Source of the DNA: an uncultured Prevotella sp.
GTDB lineage: Bacteria > Bacteroidota > Bacteroidia > Bacteroidales > Bacteroidaceae
DNA length: 12,781 nt
Assembly (NCBI GenBank): GCA_947095945.1
Contig: CAMUQM010000042.1
Location: 1-12,781, forward strand
Direction of reading: 5' to 3'
Shown: positions 1 to 5,602 of the stretch, piece after piece
How the letters are laid out: the number at the start of each line of letters is the position of its first letter
Numbering within the stretch: position 1 is the stretch's first letter
Program-made: the position numbers and the translations under genes
The notes under the pieces: generated by a model
The model's database searches: none
What the model was told of the DNA's origin: nothing
Seen by the model: only the letters and a program-made list of their open reading frames with translations

Positions 1-143
1 GATTTTTGCTTGTTTATTATTTTGATAGCACCAAGATAGGTGAAAATTCTGACATGTCCAAGTGTTTTGAGAACTTTGTTGCTCAGGCACTTGGAGTTCT
101 TACAAGAATTTATGCTGCGGAATTAAGGAATTCTAAGAAATAA
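1..143 (+). CDS. 3' end of an unidentified protein (partial)
   Basis: The reading frame starting at base 3 is open from the window edge to TAA at 141-143, giving 46 residues that begin FLLVYYFDSTKIGEN and end AAELRNSKK. The other two plus frames hit stops within the first 40 bases. The tail looks like ordinary soluble protein: a short hydrophobic start, then a helix-like stretch (FVAQALGVLTRIYAAEL) and a basic end. I do not recognise a family from so little sequence. No terminator hairpin follows directly; the next strong hairpin is inside the repeat element near 650-693. It could be a chance open frame, but the clean composition and the position at the window edge favour a real gene end. Confidence 0.5.
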   Translation, partial: FLLVYYFDSTKIGENSDMSKCFENFVAQALGVLTRIYAAELRNSKK

Positions 144-572
144 TAAGTTTAAGTCTATTTAAACTAACACAGATAGCCCCAAAAGTTTTACCGGACAGCA
201 ATAATTTTGTTATTTTATTCGGATGAGGGGTAATGGACTTTTAGTATGCTGATAATGATTTGAAAAATTATTACATAATTTTAAATAAAGTATATACAAT
301 AAAGGTGAAAAATACGTATAAAAAACAAGTTTGCAACCAACAGGAAATCAATTAGTTACAAAGTCGAACAAGAAAAGGTGCTTAATCGGACCTCAAAAGG
401 GCGTTAGTAACACTCCATAAGGGCATCTTTTGCAAGCCTATTGGACGTCTTTTCGAAGTCAATTAAGTACCTTTTGAATTTCCTTTGTTTAAACTTTCTT
501 TACAAAATGGAAGTTTTGAAGATTAACCCCCAATTGCTCATTAGAACTTAATTACCGATTTTCTTAAAAATT
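144..572. other. Gene-free region with repeat array
   Basis: No open frame of convincing length lies here on either strand. The bases up to about 370 are AT-rich and featureless apart from a CCGGACAGC...TATTCGG segment around 191-223 that forms only an imperfect inverted repeat. The stretch from 377 to 486 is the 22-bp-period array listed separately, and 487-572 is again plain AT-rich sequence leading into the MITE-like element. Confidence 0.6.
377..486. repeat. Degenerate 22-bp tandem array, about five units
   Basis: Units start at 377, 399, 421, 443 and 465. The two best units (421-442 and 443-464) agree at 16 of 22 positions around a TCTTTTnnAAG core. The first three are linked by the same register: ACCTCAAAAGGGCGT at 390-404 and ACTCCATAAGGGCAT at 412-426 lie exactly 22 bases apart. 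The fifth unit keeps only CTTTTGAA-like identity. The period is about two helical turns. No ORF runs through it. The wording GGGCATCTTTTG resembles intergenic sequence I associate with Prevotella genomes, but that is memory, not a search. Confidence 0.55.
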
Positions 573-758
573 AAATGAGGGTGTGTCAAAATGCAAATTA
601 ATAACTTGACAACTTTCAAACTATAAGTATTTTTTCCTTAAAGCAAAGAAAAGACCATTTCTTTACTCAAAATCGAGTACAGAAATGGTCTTTTTAAATG
701 AATTGTTTTAAACTGTAAGATTATCAAAATAGTATTTGCATTTGACATACCCTCATTT
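573..758. mobile_element. MITE-like element, copy 1, with terminal inverted repeats
   Basis: The ends are inverted repeats of about 25 bases: AAATGAGGGTGTGTCAAAA followed by TGCAAAT on the left (573-598), and on the right (734-758, read on the minus strand) AAATGAGGGTATGTCAAA followed by TGCAAAT. They differ by one substitution and one base of length. The interior has no ORF and is itself foldback: ATAACTTGACAACTTTCAAAC on the left roughly mirrors the 705-725 region, and the centre is a near-perfect hairpin (649-694). A diverged relative lies at 4984-5155. Short size, terminal inverted repeats, no transposase and a second copy are the marks of a miniature inverted-repeat element mobilised in trans. 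I could not identify a clear target-site duplication in the AT-rich flanks. Confidence 0.7.
649..694. terminator. Bidirectional hairpin at MITE centre, 3' of mrp
   Basis: AAAGACCATTTCT (650-662) pairs perfectly with AGAAATGGTCTTT (681-693). After one mismatch, TACTC (664-668) pairs with GAGTA (675-679) around a six-base loop. The stem is edged by A-tracts on the left and T-tracts on the right, so either strand gives a hairpin followed by U-rich RNA. It lies about 100 bases beyond the mrp stop codon on the minus strand and could end that transcript as well as anything coming from the plus-strand gene at the left edge. Termination is inferred from structure only. Confidence 0.55.
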
Positions 759-795
759 TTTATGATGGATAAATATGCAGATACGATTTATACGC

Positions 796-1899
796 TTAAT
801 TATTTTTTATATCAACTATTTTTGTCGGAGCCTGCTCCTTATTACGACGATTGACAACAGTGACTACACTCTGTGCAAGGCTGAGGAAAGATTGACCAGT
901 TATAGTTTCTATCTGTGATGCAGCTGGTGTTCCGTTATCACCATTCTCACAAATACTCTGTACGATTGGAATCTGAGCAAGCAACGGACAATCAAGTTCT
1001 TTTGCTAAGTTTTTGCAACCATCTTTTCCAAAGATATAGTATTTATTCTCTGGGAGTTCGGCAGGTGTAAACCATGCCATATTCTCAACCAAACCGAGAA
1101 TTGGGATATTCACCTTGTCATTACGATACATATCAATACCCTTACGTGCATCAGCCAATGCAACATTCTGAGGTGTTGACACGATTATCGCACCCGTAAT
1201 AGCAAGCGTCTGCATGAGTGTTAGATGGATATCACTGGTACCAGGTGGCGTGTCAAGGATAAAATAATCAAGTTCACCCCAATCTGCATCAGCGATGAGC
1301 TGCTTGAGCGCTGAGGTAGCCATCCCACCACGCCAAAGGGTTGCTGTGTCTGGATTGACAAAGAAACCGATAGAAAGCAACTTTACACCATACTTCTCCA
1401 CGGGCTCTATAAGCTGACGACCTTCTTTTTCTACGCCGTATGGACGTGCGTCTTCAACACCAAACATCTTAGGCATACTTGGACCAAATATATCGGTGTC
1501 AAGCAAACCCACCTTATAACCCAGACGTGCCAAAGCAATGGCAAGATTAGCTGAAACAGTACTCTTTCCAACTCCACCCTTACCAGAACTTACAGCAATA
1601 ATATTTTTTACCTGAGGCAGCAACTTGCCTACTTCTGGGCGTGGAGCATTCTTGAATTCTGTAGTAATAGTTACTTCAACCTCCTTACCCACAGAATAGT
1701 GAATCTGAGCCTCAGCAGCCTTAATAGTAGACTTGAGGAAAGGGTCGGTTTCACGTGGGAATATAAGCGTGAAACTTACTTTATTACCATTGATACTGGG
1801 CGTATCAGCCAGCATCTCACTTTCAATAATATTCTTTTTTGTTCCTGGGTAAATAACTTTCTCCAGTGCATCTGTAATGAGTTTTGGATATAATGTCAT
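796..1899 (-). CDS. mrp: Mrp/ApbC-family iron-sulfur carrier ATPase
   Basis: A 367-residue protein of the MinD/Mrp P-loop class. Residues about 5-80 form the MIP18/DUF59-like domain common at the N-terminus of bacterial Mrp proteins. The ATPase follows: deviant Walker A SGKGGVGKST (105-114), DTDIFGPS (134-141) and DTPPGTSD (216-223). Known family members bind and hand over [4Fe-4S] clusters to apoproteins in the cytoplasm. The CxxC that many Mrp proteins use for the cluster is absent; the matching region reads ENMAWFTPAELPENKYYIFG (272-291), and C295 and C304 follow singly. I recall this MAWFTPAE form as usual in Bacteroidota, so it is probably lineage-typical rather than a defect. ATG at 1899 sits in an A/T-rich context with no Shine-Dalgarno sequence. 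The upstream gene lies 143 bases away on the same strand. Confidence 0.93.
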   Translation of the reverse strand: MTLYPKLITDALEKVIYPGTKKNIIESEMLADTPSINGNKVSFTLIFPRETDPFLKSTIKAAEAQIHYSVGKEVEVTITTEFKNAPRPEVGKLLPQVKNIIAVSSGKGGVGKSTVSANLAIALARLGYKVGLLDTDIFGPSMPKMFGVEDARPYGVEKEGRQLIEPVEKYGVKLLSIGFFVNPDTATLWRGGMATSALKQLIADADWGELDYFILDTPPGTSDIHLTLMQTLAITGAIIVSTPQNVALADARKGIDMYRNDKVNIPILGLVENMAWFTPAELPENKYYIFGKDGCKNLAKELDCPLLAQIPIVQSICENGDNGTPAASQIETITGQSFLSLAQSVVTVVNRRNKEQAPTKIVDIKNN

Positions 1900-1926
1900 T
1901 GTTTTGTTATTTTATTGATCTTAAAT

Positions 1927-1976
1927 GAGGACCATCCTCTAATAGGCTTCTCACTGCTATCAAAGCATATATGCTT
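1927..1976 (-). promoter_or_regulatory. Two small inverted repeats in the mrp leader
   Basis: Between mrp and its upstream neighbour lie GAGGA-CCA-TCCTC (1927-1939), which folds as a five-pair hairpin about 28 bases before the mrp start codon, and the perfect 14-base palindrome AAGCATATATGCTT (1963-1976), followed by a further AAGCATTT at 1984. The palindrome could be an operator and the hairpin a leader structure, but I see no good TTTG/TAnnTTTG promoter here, so mrp may be read from the upstream promoter. Function is not established. Confidence 0.25.
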
Positions 1977-2042
1977 CTCAATAAGCATTTATCTTATTTC
2001 CTTAGAATTAACAAAAAGAATGCCACAAAAATAAAGCCCTCA

Positions 2043-2420
2043 TTAGTTACTGTTATTTTGCGACTGCTCCCACTCTTCCCATTCTTTAGCTACAGCTTTC
2101 CAGTCGGTCATCTCACCCGCTTCAATAGCTTGTTGTTCACGAGTAGCTTCATCCCGAGCCTTGTCCCGAGCACGCTTTGCCTTCATGTCAGCGATTGTGG
2201 CATCGTCAAGAATTTGAATAGCGCCACGATGGATAGCTTCCTGTAATTCCTCTTCACCGAAAGCCTTACCGGGTTCATTAAAGTCAGAGATATTAAACTC
2301 ATAGATAGTACGGAGATCATGACGAACCAGTTTCTGCTTCGCTCGATTACCCGCATTCTTCAGTCTGAGTAGCTTTGCTATTTCTTTTATCTCTTCGTTT
2401 GCGAATTTATTTCTTCCCAT
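2043..2420 (-). CDS. Small charged conserved protein of unknown function
   Basis: A 125-residue protein starting MGRNKFANEEIKEIAKLLRL. It has no signal peptide or membrane segment and is dense in Lys, Arg, Glu and Asp. Residues 1-45 look like a basic helical segment, the middle holds FGEEELQEAIHRGAI, and residues about 78-120 (DMKAKRARDKARDEATREQQ then WKAVAKEWEEWEQ) have the heptad-like pattern of one long helix or coiled coil. I believe similar proteins occur next to mrp in other Bacteroidales, but cannot assign a role; the basic N-terminus would allow nucleic-acid binding, as guesswork. A promoter match lies 44 bases upstream of the ATG. It precedes mrp on the same strand with a 143-base gap and no terminator between, so co-transcription is plausible. 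Confidence 0.8.
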   Translation of the reverse strand: MGRNKFANEEIKEIAKLLRLKNAGNRAKQKLVRHDLRTIYEFNISDFNEPGKAFGEEELQEAIHRGAIQILDDATIADMKAKRARDKARDEATREQQAIEAGEMTDWKAVAKEWEEWEQSQNNSN

Positions 2421-2463
2421 GCTTTAATTCTTATTCGAATACCATTGATAGCTTTCCTGTCTG

Positions 2464-2495
2464 CGAAGATAGCAACAAAATCCCAATATTGCAAG
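2464..2495 (-). promoter_or_regulatory. Bacteroidota-type promoter for the charged small protein (and perhaps mrp)
   Basis: Read on the minus strand, CTTG (2495-2492) is followed after exactly 20 bases by TATCTTCG (2471-2464). This matches the Bacteroidota housekeeping consensus TTTG-N19..21-TAnnTTTG with one mismatch in each box. Transcription would start near 2457 and give a leader of about 37 bases before the ATG at 2420. Confidence 0.5.
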
Positions 2496-2886
2496 TTTTT
2501 CTTAAGGAATACATTACATTGGGTATGATAAATTGTTTAATAAGAATAAATTTAAATTTGCTAAACAACATAATCTAACCCACCAAAAAGTGACGAAAAA
2601 GAACACTTTGCAATATTTTTTTTATCATAGACGCTGAACTATCTAATACTATTGTATAATCGAGTTAAATATAATAACCACTTTAAAGTAATTGAATCGA
2701 TAAGGATTTTTTAACCTTATTATTTACATAACAAATTATAATATAGAAAACGTTAGAACCAAGTATACTAAATGGTTTGAAGAACTTTAAAAGTATCAAA
2801 ACCAAAATATTTTATCTTTATAACCCAAAGGAATACTCTAAATAAAAGTTAAATGTGTTGCTAAGAGAAAAAATGTTTTATAAAAA
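2496..2886. other. AT-rich intergenic stretch, no gene seen
   Basis: No credible ORF on either strand. Two weak inverted repeats are visible: AAAGTG/CACTTT (2587-2592 and 2604-2609) followed by a T-run at 2615-2623, and ATAAGG/CCTTAT (2700-2705 and 2715-2720). Neither is strong enough to call a terminator. The rest is low-complexity AT-rich sequence between the two divergent promoters. Confidence 0.5.
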
Positions 2887-2918
2887 TTTGGATGTTAACA
2901 AAAAAACGTGTATCTTTG
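2887..2918 (+). promoter_or_regulatory. Bacteroidota-type promoter for the PPOX flavoprotein
   Basis: TTTG at 2887-2890, a spacer of exactly 20 bases, then TATCTTTG at 2911-2918: a full match to TTTG-N20-TAnnTTTG. Transcription would start near 2925, leaving about 170 bases of leader before the most likely start codon at 3098. The leader contains a start-stop ATGTGA at 2970 and a bulged hairpin GAATCTTT-cgt-AAAGGATTC (3003-3022). Confidence 0.7.
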
Positions 2919-3097
2919 CATCAAGTTTTTTTAGTGGTTAATTTAGTTTTAGTATTTAAACCTTGGGTGATGTGAATCAGTCAAGGTCTTTTTTATATAC
3001 AGGAATCTTTCGTAAAGGATTCTTAACACGTGAAGATAATTTATTGCAGATAGTTCACAGTTCCAACAATTTATTTATTATATTAATGATGTACGAG

Positions 3098-3583
3098 ATG
3101 AATTATGTTAATGATCGCATACGCAGACAAGACCGTCTGATGGATGAGAAGCAAGCTATAGAACTGCTACGCAAAGGTGAATATGGAGTATTGAGCATGG
3201 TTTCGGACAATATGGGATATGGAATTCCTGTAAATTTTGTTTGGGATGGTAACCATAGTATTTATATTCATTGTGCACCAAATGGACGAAAATTAGTGGC
3301 TATTGAGCAAAATCCAAAGGTTTCGCTTTGTATCATTGGTAAGGTAAACTTACTACCACGCAATTTCACCACAGAATATGAAAGCGCAATCTTCTTCGGT
3401 GAAGCACATATTAAACTCTCTGACGAAGAGAAAATGCATGCACTGCATTTATTGATTGATAAGTTATCACCTGATTTTAAGGATATTGGTGACAAATATG
3501 CGCATAAAAGCTTCCACCGGGTTGAGATTATACGTATTGACTTTACAGAGTTTAGCGGAAAACGAAAGAAAGTATTGGGATAG
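3098..3583 (+). CDS. Nim-like pyridoxamine 5'-phosphate oxidase-fold flavoprotein
   Basis: From ATG 3098 the product is 161 residues, the usual length for single-domain PPOX/Nim-type split-barrel flavoproteins. The frame is open back to a TTG at 2963, but that 45-residue extension (GIFRKGFLTRED...) looks non-family; ATG 3086 or 3089 would also fit. Family-like stretches are RRQDRLMDEKQAIELL at the N-terminus, GEYGVLSMV, YGIPVNFVWDG, IYIHCAPNGRKL, NPKVSLCIIG, RNFTTEYESAIFFGEA and SFHRVEIIRID near the C-terminus. These proteins bind FMN or a related cofactor and reduce small molecules in the cytoplasm; the Nim branch includes 5-nitroimidazole reductases linked to metronidazole resistance. The His of IYIHCAP sits where Nim proteins carry their active-site His. 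The substrate cannot be read from sequence. It has its own promoter and may read through into the flavoprotein 145 bases downstream. Confidence 0.85.
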   Translation: MNYVNDRIRRQDRLMDEKQAIELLRKGEYGVLSMVSDNMGYGIPVNFVWDGNHSIYIHCAPNGRKLVAIEQNPKVSLCIIGKVNLLPRNFTTEYESAIFFGEAHIKLSDEEKMHALHLLIDKLSPDFKDIGDKYAHKSFHRVEIIRIDFTEFSGKRKKVLG

Positions 3584-3594
3584 CAAGGTTGACG

Positions 3595-3639
3595 AGTCAA
3601 CAAGTTACTAAGTCAACAAGTTACTAAGTCAACAAGTTA
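3595..3639. repeat. 16-bp tandem repeat, 2.8 copies
   Basis: The unit AGTCAACAAGTTACTA occurs at 3595-3610 and 3611-3626 without change, then as 13 bases at 3627-3639. It begins 12 bases after the PPOX gene stop codon. Its first unit also forms GTTGA-cgag-TCAAC with the bases just before it (3588-3592 and 3597-3601), a small hairpin without a T-run. The copies being identical suggests recent expansion. Similar AAGTT/GTCAAC minisatellites are familiar to me from Bacteroidota intergenic DNA. Confidence 0.85.
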
Positions 3640-3699
3640 TTTGTACTATAAAGCAATTTCATTCTTTCTTATTGCAATAAACTTAGCAGACTGCAGTTA

Positions 3700-3718
3700 T
3701 CATAATTATAAATTATGA
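3700..3718 (+). promoter_or_regulatory. Palindrome just upstream of the flavoprotein start
   Basis: TCATAATT (3700-3707) and AATTATGA (3711-3718) form a perfect eight-pair inverted repeat around ATA, ending 10 bases before the ATG at 3729. It could be an operator or an AU-only hairpin near the ribosome site. In DNA this AT-rich it may also be chance. Confidence 0.25.
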
Positions 3719-3728
3719 ATTAAATCAA

Positions 3729-4949
3729 ATGGATATAGCAATTATTGGCGGAGGAGCTGCTGGGTTTATGGCAGCTATTACGGCTCGAAGAACAAACCCT
3801 TCATGCAAGGTGACTATCTTTGAACGTGCGCAGAAAGTATTGGCTAAAGTTGAAATAACTGGAGGTGGACGTTGTAACGTTACGAATAGCTTTGCAGCTA
3901 TCTCGGACATGAAGCAGGCTTATCCACGTGGTCACAAACTAATGAAGCGGTTGATGAAAACATTTAGTCATGAAGATGCTTATAGATGGTTTGAAGAACA
4001 TGGTGTGCCATTGGTGACACAAGGAGATGAATGTGTCTTCCCGAAAGCTCAAGACTCACATGCCATTATTGATTGTCTGGTGCACCAAGCCAATGAACTG
4101 GGTGTGACTATATGTTATCGACATCGGTTAATGGATATCGATTGCATAGAAGATGGAAGACTAAAACTGGAATTTGCAAATGGTACACATCACATATTCC
4201 ATCGCACTATTATAACAACTGGCGGTTCACCCAATAGTCATGGCTTGGATTATCTCGCCCAGCTTGGACATAAGATAGAGCCACCTGTACCTTCACTTTT
4301 CACCTTTAATATTAAGGACCTTGCTTTTTGTGCTCTTATGGGCACAGTTGTTGACTCTGTTGTAACGACTATTACTGGAACAAAATTACGTGCGCAAGGA
4401 CCATTACTTATAACGCATTGGGGTGTTAGTGGTCCTGCTGCCTTGAAACTTTCTTCATACGCAGCTCGTTTTCTTGCTGAGATAGATTATAAGGCTCCAC
4501 TTGCAATCAGTTGGACAGGCGAACGGACGCAACAAGAAGTGGAAGAAAACCTTCTGAAACTACAGGCTACTAACCCACGTAAACAGCTCGCTACCATACC
4601 CCCTTTTGGTCTACCAAGTCGTCTATGGCTATACATCTTGAGTAAACTTGGTTTAAACGCCGTAAAACCGTGGGCTGAAGTTGGACGTAAAACATTGAAC
4701 CGCATGATAGAAATATTGGTCAACGATCAGTACATCATTGCAGGTAAAGGCACCTTCCGTGATGAATTTGTTACCTGTGGCGGTGTGAGTCTTAGCGCAG
4801 TTAATTCTAAAACGCTTGAAAGTAAAGTTTGTCCAAATCTTTTCTTTGCGGGCGAGGTGTTAGACATTGATGCTATTACAGGTGGCTTTAATCTTCAGGC
4901 TGCATGGACAACAGGTGTGGTGGCTGGACAATCCGCTGCAGATTGTTGA
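3729..4949 (+). CDS. HI0933/YhiN/BaiN-family FAD-dependent oxidoreductase
   Basis: A complete 406-residue flavoprotein of the HI0933-like family (Pfam PF03486). The N-terminal dinucleotide fold is MDIAIIGGGAAGFMAA with GGGAAG at 7-12; the family signature ITGGGRCNVTN spans 43-53; a second glycine-rich segment TTGGSPNSHG is at 163-172; and the C-terminal FAD motif is FFAGEVLDIDAITGGFNLQ (372-390). WGVSGPAALKLSSYAA (231-246) is also typical. The protein is cytoplasmic with no signal peptide. Roles known in the family differ: BaiN of bile-acid-converting clostridia, and E. coli YhiN, which I recall being reported as a dihydrouridine synthase for 23S rRNA. A housekeeping RNA-modification role is therefore possible here but not shown. 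The start ATG has a palindrome 10 bases upstream. The decayed MITE with its hairpin follows the stop within 40 bases. Confidence 0.92.
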   Translation: MDIAIIGGGAAGFMAAITARRTNPSCKVTIFERAQKVLAKVEITGGGRCNVTNSFAAISDMKQAYPRGHKLMKRLMKTFSHEDAYRWFEEHGVPLVTQGDECVFPKAQDSHAIIDCLVHQANELGVTICYRHRLMDIDCIEDGRLKLEFANGTHHIFHRTIITTGGSPNSHGLDYLAQLGHKIEPPVPSLFTFNIKDLAFCALMGTVVDSVVTTITGTKLRAQGPLLITHWGVSGPAALKLSSYAARFLAEIDYKAPLAISWTGERTQQEVEENLLKLQATNPRKQLATIPPFGLPSRLWLYILSKLGLNAVKPWAEVGRKTLNRMIEILVNDQYIIAGKGTFRDEFVTCGGVSLSAVNSKTLESKVCPNLFFAGEVLDIDAITGGFNLQAAWTTGVVAGQSAADC

Positions 4950-4983
4950 CATAATGCAAAAGAATCATTAAAGCTTTTACATG

Positions 4984-5155
4984 TAGGCGTCTCAAAACAT
5001 AAGTTATTAACTTGACAACTTTCAATCTTAAGTAGTATTGTTTCTAAAGCAAAAAAAAGACCATTACTTTACTCGAAAATGAGTTTTAAATGGTTTTTTA
5101 TGTTGAAACATTTCAAACAATAAGATTACCAAAAGTATTTGTATTTTATCCTCCT
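4984..5155. mobile_element. Decayed MITE-like element, copy 2
   Basis: This is a degenerate relative of the 573-758 element in the same orientation. TAACTTGACAACTTTCAA is identical in both (602-619 and 5008-5025), and similarity continues through CTAAAGCAAA, the central hairpin, TAAGATTA(C/T)CAAAA and GTATTTG(C/T)ATTT to a terminal TCCTC like the CCCTC of copy 1. The left end is worn (AGGCGTCTCAAAACATAA against AGGGTGTGTCAAAATGCAAA), and the terminal inverted repeats no longer match well. It lies immediately 3' of the flavoprotein gene. It carries no ORF of note. It was probably once mobile and is now fixed. Confidence 0.65.
5055..5099 (+). terminator. Hairpin of decayed MITE, 3' of the flavoprotein gene
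   Basis: AAAAGACCATT (5055-5065) pairs with AATGGTTTTTT (5089-5099), with one G-U wobble in place of a G-C pair of copy 1; the inner ACTC (5071-5074) pairs with GAGT (5081-5084). It ends in a run of six T on the plus strand, about 110 bases after the flavoprotein stop codon, so it can serve as that gene's terminator. The inner and outer stems are separated by unpaired bases, so it is weaker than copy 1. Confidence 0.45.
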
Positions 5156-5602
5156 TATATTAAGCAGCAGATTGCTCTATTCGTAATCATACTCTCATAA
5201 ATAGAAACTACACTTATTCAATTCATAGTAAACTCGACTAATAATTACTACGTATAGAAGCTTCAGCCTATCAAATGTTTCTTACCTCACTTCTTGCTAT
5301 ATCCACATTTTGACTGTTGTTTTTTGCAATAACAAACACATTATTTACTTTTTTTACAAAAAAATAAGTCGTTTACAGATTTATTTTATACTTTTGCACT
5401 CATTATTACGTGTTCATAGACCAAATCTATTCATTAATAATCTTGATATTTATACATGAAACAACCTGTGTAAGTAAAGTAAATAATCTATTCATTATCG
5501 CCTTCTATGTAAGGTGATAAAAGTCTAAAGCAGTTGTAATCAGCTGTTATTAAAAGACAACAATTAGGAACCTAAAATATTAATGTTTAAACCCTGAACC
5601 TA
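5156..5602 (+). promoter_or_regulatory. Control region and long leader of the glycan operon
   Basis: No gene is seen here. TACTTTTG at 5389-5396 fits the TAnnTTTG -7 box, but no TTTG stands about 20 bases upstream (the place holds TAAG), so the promoter may need an activator. Transcription would start near 5403, giving a leader of about 200 bases. In it are the hairpin at 5495-5520 and, near the start codon, two copies of GAACCTAA-like sequence (GGAACCTAA ending 5575; GAACCTAA at 5596-5603 overlapping the ATG). The part 5156-5340 holds nothing I recognise. Confidence 0.45.
5495..5520 (+). ncRNA. Leader RNA hairpin upstream of susC-like gene
   Basis: TTATCGCCTT (5495-5504) pairs along its whole length with AAGGTGATAA (5511-5520), one pair being G-U, around the loop CTATGT. 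There is no T-run after it, so it is not an intrinsic terminator. The wobble pair means that the RNA of the plus strand folds better than the DNA palindrome predicts, which hints at a role in the transcript. It lies 82 bases before the start codon. No known riboswitch class is recognised. Confidence 0.4.

Noticed and set aside
144..795. tRNA or other structured RNA gene
   Set aside because: No cloverleaf, GG-TTCRA-like T-arm or other known RNA pattern could be traced; the structure present is explained by the MITE hairpin.
1971..2246. Plus-strand open frame overlapping the charged small protein gene
   Set aside because: It is antisense to the 2043-2420 gene, which has a promoter and a coherent charged protein; the translated product is low-quality and has no recognisable motif.
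2587..2623. Possible terminator with T-run in the divergent intergenic region
   Set aside because: Only six A/T-rich pairs with an 11-base loop, the T-run is separated from the stem, and no gene ends nearby on that strand.
2963..3097. Upstream TTG start for the PPOX flavoprotein
   Set aside because: The extra 45 residues do not look like the family's N-terminus, and ATG codons at 3086, 3089 and 3098 give the usual length.
3588..3639. CRISPR-like array
   Set aside because: The 16-bp units are directly adjacent with no spacers and no cas genes are nearby; it is a simple tandem repeat.
5081..5125. Short ORF starting ATGAG in the decayed MITE as a transposase remnant
   Set aside because: Only about 14 codons long, not preserved in copy 1, and without similarity to anything I know.
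5156..5602. Sigma/anti-sigma or hybrid two-component regulator expected beside SusCD
   Set aside because: No reading frame of sufficient length exists here; regulation must be encoded outside the window.
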